Below, one piece after another: positions 9,934 to 17,908 of a stretch of DNA of 64,000 nt; within the stretch, counting starts at the first letter, position 1, and each line of letters begins with the position of its first letter. The position numbers were made by a program, and so were the translations under genes. This DNA is from Desulfatibacillum aliphaticivorans DSM 15576 (GTDB taxonomy: Bacteria; Desulfobacterota; Desulfobacteria; Desulfobacterales; Desulfatibacillaceae), in assembly GCF_000429905.1 (NCBI RefSeq), contig NZ_AUCT01000011.1, forward strand, positions 141,312 to 205,311, written 5' to 3'. Under the pieces are notes generated by a model. The model saw only the letters and a program-made list of their open reading frames with translations. It was not told where the DNA came from and searched no databases.

Positions 9934-10824
9934 ATGGATATTATGAAAATTCACAACCTGGTCAAGCAGTATCCCAAAGTCAGGGCCGTTGACGGCGTGT
10001 CGTTTGGGGTAAGGCAAGGGGTTTGCTTTGGCTTGCTTGGCCCCAACGGAGCGGGCAAAACCACCACTCTGGAAATTGTGGAAGGCATTATTCCCCAAAC
10101 CTCGGGGGAGGTGCTTTATAAAGGCAAGCCCCGGACCAGGGATTTCGCCCAGGAGGCGGGAATCCAGTTTCAATCCACGGCGCTTTTGTCGTTTTTGACG
10201 GTCAGGGAAACCCTGGCCACTTTCGCCCGGCTCTATAAAAACCCCATGGATCTGGACAAGCTGATCGAGCTCTGCCAGATGGAAGACATCCTGGAGCGGT
10301 TTAACGATAAAATCTCCGGCGGGCAGAAGCAGCGCCTGCTTTTGGCTTTAGCTTTGGTCAACGACCCGGAGCTGGTTTTTCTGGACGAGCCGACCACGGG
10401 CCTGGATCCCCAGGCGCGCAGGAATGTGTGGAACATTGTGCGGACCATCAAGGCCCAGGGCAAAACCGTGGTTCTGACCACCCATTATATGGAAGAGGCG
10501 GAAAAGCTCTGCGACGAAATCGCCATCATGGACCAGGGCGCCATCATCGCCCAGGGCAGCCCGGCCGATTTATTGCTGGAGCACGGCAAGGGCGTCCTGG
10601 CCAGCCTGCCGGCGTCCAGCTTCACCATCGATCCCATGACCCTGGCGGACAAGAAAATCCGGGTTCGCCAAAAAGGGGACAACATCCAACTGCAGACCAA
10701 AGACATCAAAGGATGCCTTGAAAAGCTGCTTCAGGCTGGGGTGGATCTCCATTCCATCACGGTGAGGAGCCCGAATTTGGAGGACCTTTTTCTGGACCTC
10801 ACGGGCCGCAGGTTACGCGAATGA
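9934..10824 (+). CDS. ABC transporter ATP-binding protein (ABC-2/CcmA type)
   Basis: About 296 residues from the ATG at 9934, with GAGGAT just upstream. Nearby in-frame ATGs at 9922 and 9943 are alternatives; the long frame upstream to 9706 overlaps the divergent promoter region and is not used. Walker A GPNGAGKTT, Q-loop FQSTAL, signature SGGQKQRL, Walker B LVFLDEPTTGLDP and the switch His in TTHYMEEAE are all present, so the ATPase should be active. The C-terminal extension (about 235-296) is typical of drug/polysaccharide ABC-2 exporters. The stop overlaps the permease start (ATGA), indicating translational coupling. Substrate unknown. Confidence 0.93.
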   Translation: MDIMKIHNLVKQYPKVRAVDGVSFGVRQGVCFGLLGPNGAGKTTTLEIVEGIIPQTSGEVLYKGKPRTRDFAQEAGIQFQSTALLSFLTVRETLATFARLYKNPMDLDKLIELCQMEDILERFNDKISGGQKQRLLLALALVNDPELVFLDEPTTGLDPQARRNVWNIVRTIKAQGKTVVLTTHYMEEAEKLCDEIAIMDQGAIIAQGSPADLLLEHGKGVLASLPASSFTIDPMTLADKKIRVRQKGDNIQLQTKDIKGCLEKLLQAGVDLHSITVRSPNLEDLFLDLTGRRLRE

Positions 10825-11858
10825 AAGCATTTTGGGCCTTATTCACAGCCCGCAACAAAGAATTTTACCGGGACCGGGCGGGCTTGTTCTGGAACATCGC
10901 CTTTCCGTTCCTGATTATTGCGGGCTTCGCCGCCATATTCGGACGGGGGGCTGAGCCGACCTACAAAATGGGGATCGTCCCCAGCCAGGGAGAGGTTCTT
11001 TCCTACGAACTTCCGGCCCAGGTGGAGGACTCGCCTTTTTTCTCCAAAGTGGAAATGCCGGATAAGGACGAAGCCCTGGAAAAGCTGGCGGAGCACCGGC
11101 TGGATATAGCGGTCCAGGCCGGGACAGAGCCTTTAAGCTATTGGGTGTCGGACACCTCGCCTAAAGGGGCCATCGCCGGGGATATTCTGGAAGCCGCCGC
11201 GGCCGATCCGGAAGTTTTGAAAAACTATACCGCCCGGCAGACCATCGAGGGCTTTCAGGTGGATTACATCGACTGGCTCTTTCCGGGAATCCTGGGCATG
11301 AACATGATGTTTTCCGCCCTGTTCGGCGTGGGATTCGTGGTGGTCCGGTACAGGAAGAACAACGTGCTGAAGCGCCTGGCGGCCACGCCCCTGAGCGCGT
11401 TCCAGTTTTTAAGCGCCCACGTGGTCTCGCGGCTTCTGGTCATCATGTTTTCCACCCTCCTGGTTTACATCGCCTGCGTGCTCATGTTCGGGTTTCAATG
11501 CAAGGGATCGTACTTGGCCTTGATTACGGTGTTCATGCTGGGCGGCGCCTCCCATGTGTCCTTGGCCATGGTCATCGCCTCCCGGGGCTCTAACGAGGAA
11601 TTCGCCTCCGGCCTTTTGAACCTGCTTTCCTGGCCCATGATGTTTTTGTCCGAGGTGTGGTTTTCCATCGAAGGCGCTCCCGGCTGGGTGAAGGGGATTT
11701 CGCAAGTCCTGCCCCTGACCCACGTGACGTCCGGCATGCGGGAGGTCATGAGCTACGGCGGAGGATTCGCGGAAATTTTACCCCAAATCCTCATCCTGGC
11801 CCTGATCACCACCGTATTCATGGCCCTGGGCTCCTGGATGTTCAAGTGGACCGGTTAG
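10821..11858 (+). CDS. ABC-2 type transporter permease
   Basis: 345 residues. One N-terminal membrane segment (FWNIAFPFLIIAGFAAIFG) is followed by an extracytoplasmic domain of about 130 residues (40-165). A cluster of five membrane segments follows in the C-terminal half (LFPGILGMNMMFSALFGVGF onward, ending FMALGSWMFKW). This is the YhhJ/DrrB-like ABC-2 arrangement with the conserved NNVLKRLAATPLS cytosolic segment. The start overlaps the ATPase stop by 4 bp, so the two form a heteromeric exporter. It is likely an efflux or lipid/polymer export system; the cargo cannot be read from sequence. Confidence 0.9.
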   Translation: MKAFWALFTARNKEFYRDRAGLFWNIAFPFLIIAGFAAIFGRGAEPTYKMGIVPSQGEVLSYELPAQVEDSPFFSKVEMPDKDEALEKLAEHRLDIAVQAGTEPLSYWVSDTSPKGAIAGDILEAAAADPEVLKNYTARQTIEGFQVDYIDWLFPGILGMNMMFSALFGVGFVVVRYRKNNVLKRLAATPLSAFQFLSAHVVSRLLVIMFSTLLVYIACVLMFGFQCKGSYLALITVFMLGGASHVSLAMVIASRGSNEEFASGLLNLLSWPMMFLSEVWFSIEGAPGWVKGISQVLPLTHVTSGMREVMSYGGGFAEILPQILILALITTVFMALGSWMFKWTG

Positions 11859-11945
11859 AGGCAAATTTTGGGAAATGGTTTTCACATTATATTTGAAGCC
11901 TTGCCTAAGACCATAAGGATTTCAACTCCAATACGGGCGTCAATA

Positions 11946-12080
11946 AACTCCCTCCCCCTTGACGGGGGAGGGTTGGGGTGGGGGTGACCTCTATACAGCG
12001 AGGAGACCTCGCGACTACGGCGCGGAGACCGCGCAACTCCCCCCCATCCTGTCCTTCCCCCGCCAGGGGGGAAGGGACCA
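11946..12080. repeat. REP-like palindromes and two hairpin-AACTAC modules
   Basis: CTCCCTCCCCCTTGACGGGG with GGAGGG forms a REP hairpin at 11948-11972. At 11998-12018 lies GCGAGG AGA CCTCGC GACTAC, and at 12020-12039 GCGCGG AGA CCGCGC AACTCC. A further CCTTCCCCCGCCAGGGGGGAAGG palindrome (spanning 12053-12075) follows. Intergenic between the ABC operon and the glycosyltransferase. The minus-strand frame here has no family features. Confidence 0.7.
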
Positions 12081-12207
12081 TGATTCCCGGGCTCTGGTAT
12101 ATAGGCAGGTCTGCGGCGCAGACATAATTTCTAAATTTCAAAAACTTATTTTCAATCTCAAAGATTGAATTGCCAAAAGGGAGCGCCCTGGCGCAGACGG
12201 ATAAATC

Positions 12208-13380
12208 ATGGGGTTTCGCGTAATATTCAGCTCGCCGACCTACGGCCTGAGCGGCGTCAACACGGCCGTTTCCAACCTGATTCGGGAACTGAACCGCAGG
12301 GGGCATGACGCCCGCCTGCTTTTGACCAATCCCAAGGCGCCCGACCCCATGCCCATGCCGGCGCCCCACGACGTCCCGGCTTATTTCCTGCCCGCCAGGC
12401 CCAAGGCGACCCTCAAGGCCCGGCAAAAGGCCTTGCTGAACTATCTGGAAAGCCTGGCGCCTTGCATTTACGTTCCCGGCTACGATTTCGACCACTCCTG
12501 CGTCTGCCCCGCCCTTTCGGAAAAAGTCATGGTCTGCGGGGTGGTCCACAGCGACGATCCGGTGCATTACGACCACGTGCAGCGCCTGGGCGCCTCATGG
12601 AACGCCGTGGTGTGCGTCAGCCGCGCCATCGCAGCCAGGGTGCAAGAGGACCTGCCGGACCTGGCCTCCCGGACGCATGTCATTCCGTCGGGCGTGGCCG
12701 TCACATCCTTGAGGCGAGGCCCGGCCCGGCCCGGCGCCATCCTGCGCATCATCTACACGGGCAGGCTGATTCAGCATCAAAAGCGGATTATGGATTTGGC
12801 CGCCTTAACGGAAAGGCTGGAGCAAAGGCATGTCCCCTATTCCCTGACCATCATCGGAGGAGGCCCCCAGGCCGAAGAACTAAAAAACGCCCTGGCGCCG
12901 CAAATCAAACGGGGCGTTGTAACCCTGACAGGAACCCTGCCCAACGACCAGGTTCTTCGCCACCTTGTGGAGCACGACGCCCTGGTCCTGACCTCGGATT
13001 TTGAAGGAACGCCCGTCTCCCTTTTGGAAGCCATGGCCGCCGGATGCGTCCCGGTAGTGACGGACATCCCCAGCGGCATACCCGAACTGGTGGAGGACGG
13101 CGTGAACGGATTTTGCGTACCCGTGGGAGACATGGAAACCTTCGCCCAAAGGCTGGAGTTTTTGGCCCACGACCCGGAATTGCGCACTAAACTGGCGGAT
13201 CAGGCCAGGGAATCCATTCGGGACAGCCGTTTCTCACTGGAAAACGTTGCCCAGGACCATTTGGATTTGTTTGAACAAATGGCCCGGAACCGGGATTCCG
13301 GCGCCTTCCACCGCGAACCAAAACCCATGGGGTCAAATCTACGTTTGACGTTTGAGAAGATTTTTCGTCTCAAACGTTAA
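12208..13380 (+). CDS. GT4-family glycosyltransferase with repeat-derived C-terminus
   Basis: 390 residues. The GT-B fold glycosyltransferase has an N-terminal acceptor domain starting with the glycine-rich SSPTYGLSGVNTAVSNLIREL. The donor domain (about 170-360) shows IYTGRLIQHQKR, IIGGGPQ, LTGTLPNDQV and the E(x7)E-type segment DFEGTPVSLLEAMAAGCVPVVT. It likely transfers a sugar from an NDP-sugar in envelope or polysaccharide assembly. The last 17 residues (GSNLRLTFEKIFRLKR and the stop) are encoded by a copy of the dispersed GGGGTCAAATCTACG repeat, so the native C-terminus was replaced or extended by repeat insertion. It stands alone between repeat-rich gaps. Confidence 0.88.
   Translation: MGFRVIFSSPTYGLSGVNTAVSNLIRELNRRGHDARLLLTNPKAPDPMPMPAPHDVPAYFLPARPKATLKARQKALLNYLESLAPCIYVPGYDFDHSCVCPALSEKVMVCGVVHSDDPVHYDHVQRLGASWNAVVCVSRAIAARVQEDLPDLASRTHVIPSGVAVTSLRRGPARPGAILRIIYTGRLIQHQKRIMDLAALTERLEQRHVPYSLTIIGGGPQAEELKNALAPQIKRGVVTLTGTLPNDQVLRHLVEHDALVLTSDFEGTPVSLLEAMAAGCVPVVTDIPSGIPELVEDGVNGFCVPVGDMETFAQRLEFLAHDPELRTKLADQARESIRDSRFSLENVAQDHLDLFEQMARNRDSGAFHREPKPMGSNLRLTFEKIFRLKR
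13329..13380. repeat. GGGGTCAAATCTACG palindrome family, within the glycosyltransferase 3' end
   Basis: A 28-bp copy (13329-13356) is followed by a 12-bp partial inverse copy CTCAAACGTTAA, whose TAA is the gene's stop codon. An inverse full copy lies at 13642-13669, so the 285 bp between are bracketed by inverted copies. Confidence 0.85.
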
Positions 13381-13641
13381 ACGCAGCCTTATGCATGGTG
13401 AACGCAACCGGCGAAGGGTAGCCCCGGCAAAGCAGTATCCTGCCTGGGTGCGCAAGCACATGTAATTTGACCTGCACAGGAACTGAAGGCAAAGGCGTTT
13501 TTATATCAGTGACGATTCTTGAAGTTCATAGATTTCATATAGTTGCCATATGCATTCCCACGCGCAGCATGGGAACGAGTCTTTAATCGCCGTTTCCGCC
13601 CGTCGTCCTTCCCAGAATCCTGCATTCGTTCCCGGCGGCGC
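13381..13641. repeat. Intergenic repeat region including dispersed block copy 2
   Basis: It holds the partner (13521-13642) of the block at 6524, recognisable by ATATGCATTCCCACGCG and AGCATGGGAACGAGTCTTT. The 13381-13520 part contains GCCCCGGCAAAGCAGTATCC-like sequence that also occurs near 20500. No gene is supported. Confidence 0.65.
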
Positions 13642-13669
13642 CTCAAACGTCAAACGTAGATTTGACCCC
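13642..13669. repeat. Palindrome-family copy (inverse orientation)
   Basis: CTCAAACGTCAAACGTAGAT followed by TTGACCCC, the exact reverse complement of the copy at 13329-13356. Confidence 0.85.
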
Positions 13670-13681
13670 ATGCCCTTGAAC

Positions 13682-13733
13682 AAAAAAGCCCGGCCTGCTT
13701 GGTTAGAAAGCATGGCCGGGCTTGGTAATTTTT
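13682..13733 (-). terminator. Terminator downstream of htpX
   Basis: Stem AAGCCCGGCC / GGCCGGGCTT with an inner GCTT/AAGC pair. On the minus strand it is followed by a T-run (AAAAAA at 13682-13687 on the plus strand). A T-run also lies on the plus side (13730s), so it may work in both directions. It sits 15-60 bp after the htpX stop. Confidence 0.8.
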
Positions 13734-13747
13734 TATGGTGTGGAGCG

Positions 13748-14680
13748 CTATTTCAGGGAGTCCCAAAAATCCTTGGCGCTGTCTTCGGCGTTTCTGGCCG
13801 TCCTGCTAGGGCCGCTGGGCGCGCCGCCGCTTTGGGGGCGTGCTCCGGTCAGGCGGGCGATTCTTTCCTCCAGCGGAGGATGGGTGGAAAACAGGCTGGC
13901 CAGGCTCTTGCCGGACAAGGGATTCACAATGAACATGTGGGCCGTGGCGGGCTCAGCGTCCATGGGGATGCGTCCGGAATAGGCTCCCAGCTTGGCCAGG
14001 GCGTTAGCCAGGCCTTTGGGATTTCCGGCGATTTGGGCGCCCGTGGCGTCGGCCTGGTACTCCCGGGTGCGTGATATGGTCATCTGGATGAGCGCCGCTC
14101 CGATGGGCGCCAGGATAGCCATGATGAGCATGCCTGCAAAGCCCAGGGGGTTGTCGTCGTCATTCCCGCCGAAGCCTCCGAAGATGGCGCCCCATTTAGC
14201 CATGCTGGCCAGGAACATGACGGCTCCGGCCATGGTGGCGGCGATGGTTCCAATGAGGATGTCCCGATTCTTCACATGGGCCAGTTCATGGGCCAAAACT
14301 CCGGCCAACTCCTCCCGGTTCATGAGGTTGAGCAAGCCTTCGGTGACCGCCACCACGGCGTGCTCCGGGTTGCGGCCCGTGGCGAAGGCGTTGGGCGCCT
14401 GCTGGGGGATGATGTACACCTTGGGCATGGGAAGCCCGGCGTTGGAGGACAGCCTTTGCACGATCCCGTAAAGCTCCGAAGCCTGCCCGGGGCTGACTTC
14501 CTTGGCCCGATACATCTTCAGGACGATTTTATCCGAATACCAATAACTGAAAAAATTCATGCCCACGGCCATAATCAGGGCGAATGTCATTCCCGCCCTG
14601 CCGCCGATCAGTTGCCCGACAATAAGTAAAAAGGCCGTCATGGCCGTTAAAAGCATTACACTCTTGATCTGGTTGCCCAT
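13748..14680 (-). CDS. htpX: HtpX-type membrane zinc metalloprotease
   Basis: 310 residues, ATG preceded by GAAGGAGG. M48B protease for quality control of inner-membrane proteins. Two N-terminal membrane segments (residues 8-47) are followed by the zinc motif HELAH (in EELAGVLAHELAHVKNRD). Further hydrophobic segments span about 140-205. The third ligand Glu lies in REYQADATGA. The C-terminal tail is low complexity (RPQSGGAPSGPSR). Length is slightly above the usual 285-295 because of the tail and a glycine/aspartate-rich insert (FGGFGGNDDDNP). Single-gene unit with its own terminator. Confidence 0.94.
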   Translation of the reverse strand: MGNQIKSVMLLTAMTAFLLIVGQLIGGRAGMTFALIMAVGMNFFSYWYSDKIVLKMYRAKEVSPGQASELYGIVQRLSSNAGLPMPKVYIIPQQAPNAFATGRNPEHAVVAVTEGLLNLMNREELAGVLAHELAHVKNRDILIGTIAATMAGAVMFLASMAKWGAIFGGFGGNDDDNPLGFAGMLIMAILAPIGAALIQMTISRTREYQADATGAQIAGNPKGLANALAKLGAYSGRIPMDAEPATAHMFIVNPLSGKSLASLFSTHPPLEERIARLTGARPQSGGAPSGPSRTARNAEDSAKDFWDSLK

Positions 14681-14792
14681 TAATTATTTCCTCCTTCAAA
14701 GTGGTCCTTGCACAAAGTGCGGGCCTATACAGGCAAAAAATAACCATGAAAAACGGGCGCGCAAGATCATTTCGGCCGGTCGCAGGCCGAAT

Positions 14793-15512
14793 TTAAGCGA
14801 GGCCGAGGTTCCTTTGAATGACCGGCGGATCCTGCTCCCGGATTATCCCGGCAAGGGGGGAGCGGATGCGCTTTTTGATCTCGGCGAAGGCGTCGGGATG
14901 GAACGCCAGCATTTCTCCGGCCATGGCCTTGGCCCGGTCCATCAACTCCTCCAGGGGCGAAATCTGGTCCGCAAACCCGATTTCCAGGGCCTCCGGCCCG
15001 CCGTATCTGCGGCCGAAAAGGGCCATGTCCCGAAAAGCGCGCGGGGAGAGGATTTCCCGCATAATGGCGATCTGGCCAGGGATGAACGGCTTGTTGATGT
15101 GCACCTCGGGAAAGCACACCCATCCGCGATCCTCGCGCATGATGCGATAGTCGCAGCATCCGGCGATAAAGGCGCCTTCTCCGTAGGTATGGCCGTTCAT
15201 GACGGCGATGATCGGCTTGGGGAACACACACAGGTCCGCCAGAAAAGAAGAAGCGCCTTCCAGGAGAGCGCGGATCAATTCAATATCTGAATAGTTGGCG
15301 GCCATCCAGTCCAGATCATACCCATTGGAGAAAAACTTCTCCAGGCCGCTGGCCAGAATAACCGCCTTGATGTCCGCGTTTTCCTTGACGACCTGAAAGG
15401 CCCGGGTCAACTCCTGAATAAATGGGCCGTTGACCCTGTTTTCCGGCGCCCGGTTCATGGTTACGATTCCCAGATCGTCCTGCACTTGAATGTCTATGTA
15501 TTCGAAATTCAT
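14793..15512 (-). CDS. Enoyl-CoA hydratase/isomerase family protein
   Basis: 239 residues from the ATG at 15512, with AAAGGAG 7 bp upstream (frame extends to 15578 without domain content). Crotonase fold: oxyanion segment 1 near KFFSNGYDLDW and segment 2 in NGHTYGEGAFIAGCCDYRIM. The positions of the two catalytic Glu of true hydratases are not obviously conserved. GYDLDW, VCFPEVHINKPF and the short length resemble the delta3-delta2-enoyl-CoA isomerase (ECI/PECI) branch, so isomerase activity on unsaturated acyl-CoA is at least as likely. The MarR gene is 79 bp upstream on the same strand and may be in the same unit. Confidence 0.85.
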   Translation of the reverse strand: MNFEYIDIQVQDDLGIVTMNRAPENRVNGPFIQELTRAFQVVKENADIKAVILASGLEKFFSNGYDLDWMAANYSDIELIRALLEGASSFLADLCVFPKPIIAVMNGHTYGEGAFIAGCCDYRIMREDRGWVCFPEVHINKPFIPGQIAIMREILSPRAFRDMALFGRRYGGPEALEIGFADQISPLEELMDRAKAMAGEMLAFHPDAFAEIKKRIRSPLAGIIREQDPPVIQRNLGLA

Positions 15513-15591
15513 GGCTTCTCCTTTTTGGTTTAGGGGTGAATTCCATCCTCCAAAACAATATGTGCCGCAGTCAAACATTGAGGCAAAAAAT

Positions 15592-16053
15592 TTATCCCGC
15601 GGGAAAAATATCCAAAAACGACTTCATGACGCCCACAAACGAAAGAATCTCCTCCCCGGAAAGGCCGTCCAGAATCTTTTGGTTGGCGGCTCTTACAATG
15701 GGCTTGGCAAGGGCGGCCTGCTCCCTGCCTTTGTCCGTGATGTCCACCAAGAACTGGCGGCGGTCCTCCGGGTTGACTCTTCGAACCACGCACCCGCTTT
15801 TTTCCAGCCGGTCCATAAGGCGGGTGAGCGCCGAGTTTTCCATCTCCAATTGGGCGCAAAAGTCTCCCATGGATATGCCGTCATTTTTCTCCAGCATGAA
15901 CAGGACTCCCAATTGGGCCAGGGAGACCTCCAGGCCCGCCGCCTTCATTTCCTTTTTAAAAAAGCGGGAGGTTCTGGATTGCACTTTAGCCATGAGCAGG
16001 AAAATGCGGTAATTTTTCAAGTCCGTCTCTTGCAGTTCGGGCATTTGGATCAT
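15592..16053 (-). CDS. MarR-family transcriptional regulator
   Basis: 153 residues, ATG after AAGGA. Winged helix typical of MarR: SLAQLGVLFMLEKNDGISMGDFCAQLEMENSALTRLMDRLEKSGCVVRRVNPEDRRQFLVDIT, where the wing carries the DRR signature. Flanking dimerisation helices lie at both ends. It is followed on the same strand by the enoyl-CoA isomerase gene. A perfect 17-bp palindrome overlapping a TTGACA element lies 80 bp upstream, so autoregulation is likely. The ligand is unknown; an acyl-CoA or fatty acid is suggested only by context. Confidence 0.9.
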   Translation of the reverse strand: MIQMPELQETDLKNYRIFLLMAKVQSRTSRFFKKEMKAAGLEVSLAQLGVLFMLEKNDGISMGDFCAQLEMENSALTRLMDRLEKSGCVVRRVNPEDRRQFLVDITDKGREQAALAKPIVRAANQKILDGLSGEEILSFVGVMKSFLDIFPAG

Positions 16054-16132
16054 TTTTTCCTTATTTTTTATGGGGGTTTATATCAAAGGCTGTACAGGGG
16101 CCGATTTATTTGCTACGAACAATATTTGATTA

Positions 16133-16150
16133 TGACAAATAATTTGTCAA
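16133..16150 (-). promoter_or_regulatory. Candidate MarR operator overlapping a -35 box
   Basis: TGACAAAT-A-ATTTGTCA is a perfect 8+1+8 palindrome at 16133-16149. Read on the minus strand it begins TTGACA (16145-16150), a consensus -35 oriented toward the MarR gene. The matching -10 is weak (AAATAT after 17 bp). Confidence 0.6.
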
Positions 16151-16235
16151 GGATTTTTCGAAGGGCGCCGGCCTATTCAAAACGGAGCGGCGGAAACATA
16201 TATTACAAGGGTGAAAGGAGAGCTGAGGAACTCAA

Positions 16236-16264
16236 TTGACGGGCTGACGGGCGGATGATACTAT
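16236..16264 (+). promoter_or_regulatory. Sigma-70 promoter for the DUF4124-MoxR-CoxE operon
   Basis: TTGACG at 16236-16241, a 17-bp spacer and TACTAT at 16259-16264, about 110 bp before the first ATG. It is divergent from the MarR promoter region. Confidence 0.5.
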
Positions 16265-16380
16265 TCTCAAATCCCGCGGCCGGAAATATTCGGCTTTCCG
16301 GGAGGATACAAGCCGGATCAGAATGTTGAGCGTTATGGAATGGGGGATTTCCCACGCGAACCTTTACGCCGGAGAATATT

Positions 16381-16950
16381 ATGAAACAGATTGCGCTATG
16401 CGCCTTTGCGGCCTTTTTGCTTTTTGCCTGGACTCAGGACGGATTTGCGGAGATCTATTCCTACCGGGACGAGAACGGAAACCTGGTGTTTTCGGACGCC
16501 CCGCCTGACGCCGCCGAGGTCCCCCCTTCCCAGGTGCAGGTTACCAGGGAAGTTGCTCCATCGCCTTCTCCACGGACTTCCTCCGGCAAGGCCGAAAACG
16601 GGAGGAAGGGCGTTAACGCGCCTCCCGGCCAGTCCGTCGCCCCGAAAAAGAAAAAGCCGAGCAATGCGGAGATTCAGGCCTATATCGAGGGCCGTAACAG
16701 GCTGAATGAAGAGGCCCGGGAATTGAGGGAAGAGAGGGACGCCCTGCAGGAGGAGGCGAATGCGCTTGCGGAAGAGGGCAAAAGAATACGAAAAAGAAGC
16801 GCCATGCGGGTTCATAACACCAAGGTTCAGGAAGTGAACGACAAAATTATGGCCCTATCGGAAAAGGCCAGGGATCATGATCGCAGGGTCCGGGCCTATG
16901 AAGAGGAACATCAGGATATAATAGACGCCCTGACCGCCGGAAACAATTAG
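16381..16950 (+). CDS. DUF4124-domain periplasmic protein
   Basis: 189 residues, ATG with GGAG upstream. Sec signal peptide (KQIALCAFAAFLLFAWTQDGFA, cleavage near 24), then the short DUF4124 signature EIYSYRDENGNLVFSDAPP. A proline/serine-rich linker follows (about 50-85). A long charged helix with coiled-coil character makes up the rest (about 95-185, LNEEARELREERDALQEEANALAEEGK...). Function unknown; DUF4124 proteins are envelope proteins. The MoxR gene follows after 34 bp, so probably one operon. Confidence 0.8.
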   Translation: MKQIALCAFAAFLLFAWTQDGFAEIYSYRDENGNLVFSDAPPDAAEVPPSQVQVTREVAPSPSPRTSSGKAENGRKGVNAPPGQSVAPKKKKPSNAEIQAYIEGRNRLNEEARELREERDALQEEANALAEEGKRIRKRSAMRVHNTKVQEVNDKIMALSEKARDHDRRVRAYEEEHQDIIDALTAGNN

Positions 16951-16984
16951 CGCGGACGGGGGGTTTCATGAATTCGAGGTATTT

Positions 16985-17908
16985 ATGCTATTTGAAAGTG
17001 TCGAAGACGTAAAAATCAAGCTGGAAGACGCCGATTACATATGCTCCAAGCTGGCGGCCACGGTGGTCTTTCTGGCCAGCGCCACCAACAAGCCTGTTTT
17101 GGTGGAAGGCCCTGCGGGCGTTGGCAAGACCGAGTTGGCCAAGGCGGTTTCCCGCTGCCTGAACCGCGAGTTGATCCGGCTGCAGTGCTACGAAGGCCTG
17201 GACGAGGCCAAAGCCCTGTATGAATGGGAATACGCCAAGCAGCTTTTGTACACCCAAATGGTCAAGGACAAGATTCACGACGTCATCGAAGCGTCCAGTT
17301 CCCTGTCCGACGCCGTGGACAAGATCGCCGCCCAGGAAGACGCTTTCTTTTCCGAACGCTTTATCCAGCCCAGGCCGTTGCTGTCGGCCATCACCTCCCA
17401 GGAGCCCGTGGTGCTTCTGGTGGACGAGGTGGACAAATCGGACCCGGAATTCGAGGCTTTTCTGCTTGAAATCCTCTCCGACTTTCAGGTGACCATCCCG
17501 GAACTTGGCACCAAGAAGGCCGTGGCCATCCCCTTTGTTTTTTTGACGTCCAACAACTATCGGGACATGTCAGACGCCCTCAAGCGCCGGTGCATCCACT
17601 TGTATATCGATTATCCGGACCGGGACCTGGAAGCCCGCATCGTCCGGCTCAAACAGCCGGGCATCAACGACACGCTGGTTTTACAGCTTGTGGACGCCAT
17701 CCGCGAAATCCGGGACCTGGATTTGAAAAAGAAGCCCTGCATTTCAGAAACCCTGGACTGGGCGCAATCCCTGATGGTGCTCCAGGTGGGCGATTTGAGC
17801 CAGGACATTATCCGGGACACCCTGAGCGTCATCACCAAATACCGCTCGGACACGGAAAAAGTCATGAAGTACATGGAAGACATGTCTAAAAAGGCCGGCA
17901 TACAATGA
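16985..17908 (+). CDS. MoxR-type AAA+ ATPase
   Basis: 307 residues, ATG at 16985 after GAGG. Chaperone-like AAA+ ATPase of the MoxR/CoxD branch. Walker A GPAGVGKTELAKA (about residue 40), Walker B VVLLVDEVDKSD, sensor 1 VFLTSNNYRDMSDALKRRC with the arginine finger pair, and a C-terminal helical lid. The stop overlaps the CoxE-like start (ATGATG). MoxR ATPases pair with VWA-domain proteins to mature or activate metalloenzymes or complexes; the target here is not adjacent. In carboxydotrophs the CoxD/CoxE pair acts on CO dehydrogenase Mo-site maturation. Confidence 0.92.
   Translation: MLFESVEDVKIKLEDADYICSKLAATVVFLASATNKPVLVEGPAGVGKTELAKAVSRCLNRELIRLQCYEGLDEAKALYEWEYAKQLLYTQMVKDKIHDVIEASSSLSDAVDKIAAQEDAFFSERFIQPRPLLSAITSQEPVVLLVDEVDKSDPEFEAFLLEILSDFQVTIPELGTKKAVAIPFVFLTSNNYRDMSDALKRRCIHLYIDYPDRDLEARIVRLKQPGINDTLVLQLVDAIREIRDLDLKKKPCISETLDWAQSLMVLQVGDLSQDIIRDTLSVITKYRSDTEKVMKYMEDMSKKAGIQ

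Noticed and set aside
11905..12576. 223-residue minus-strand frame
   Set aside because: Runs through REP palindromes and antisense to the glycosyltransferase start.
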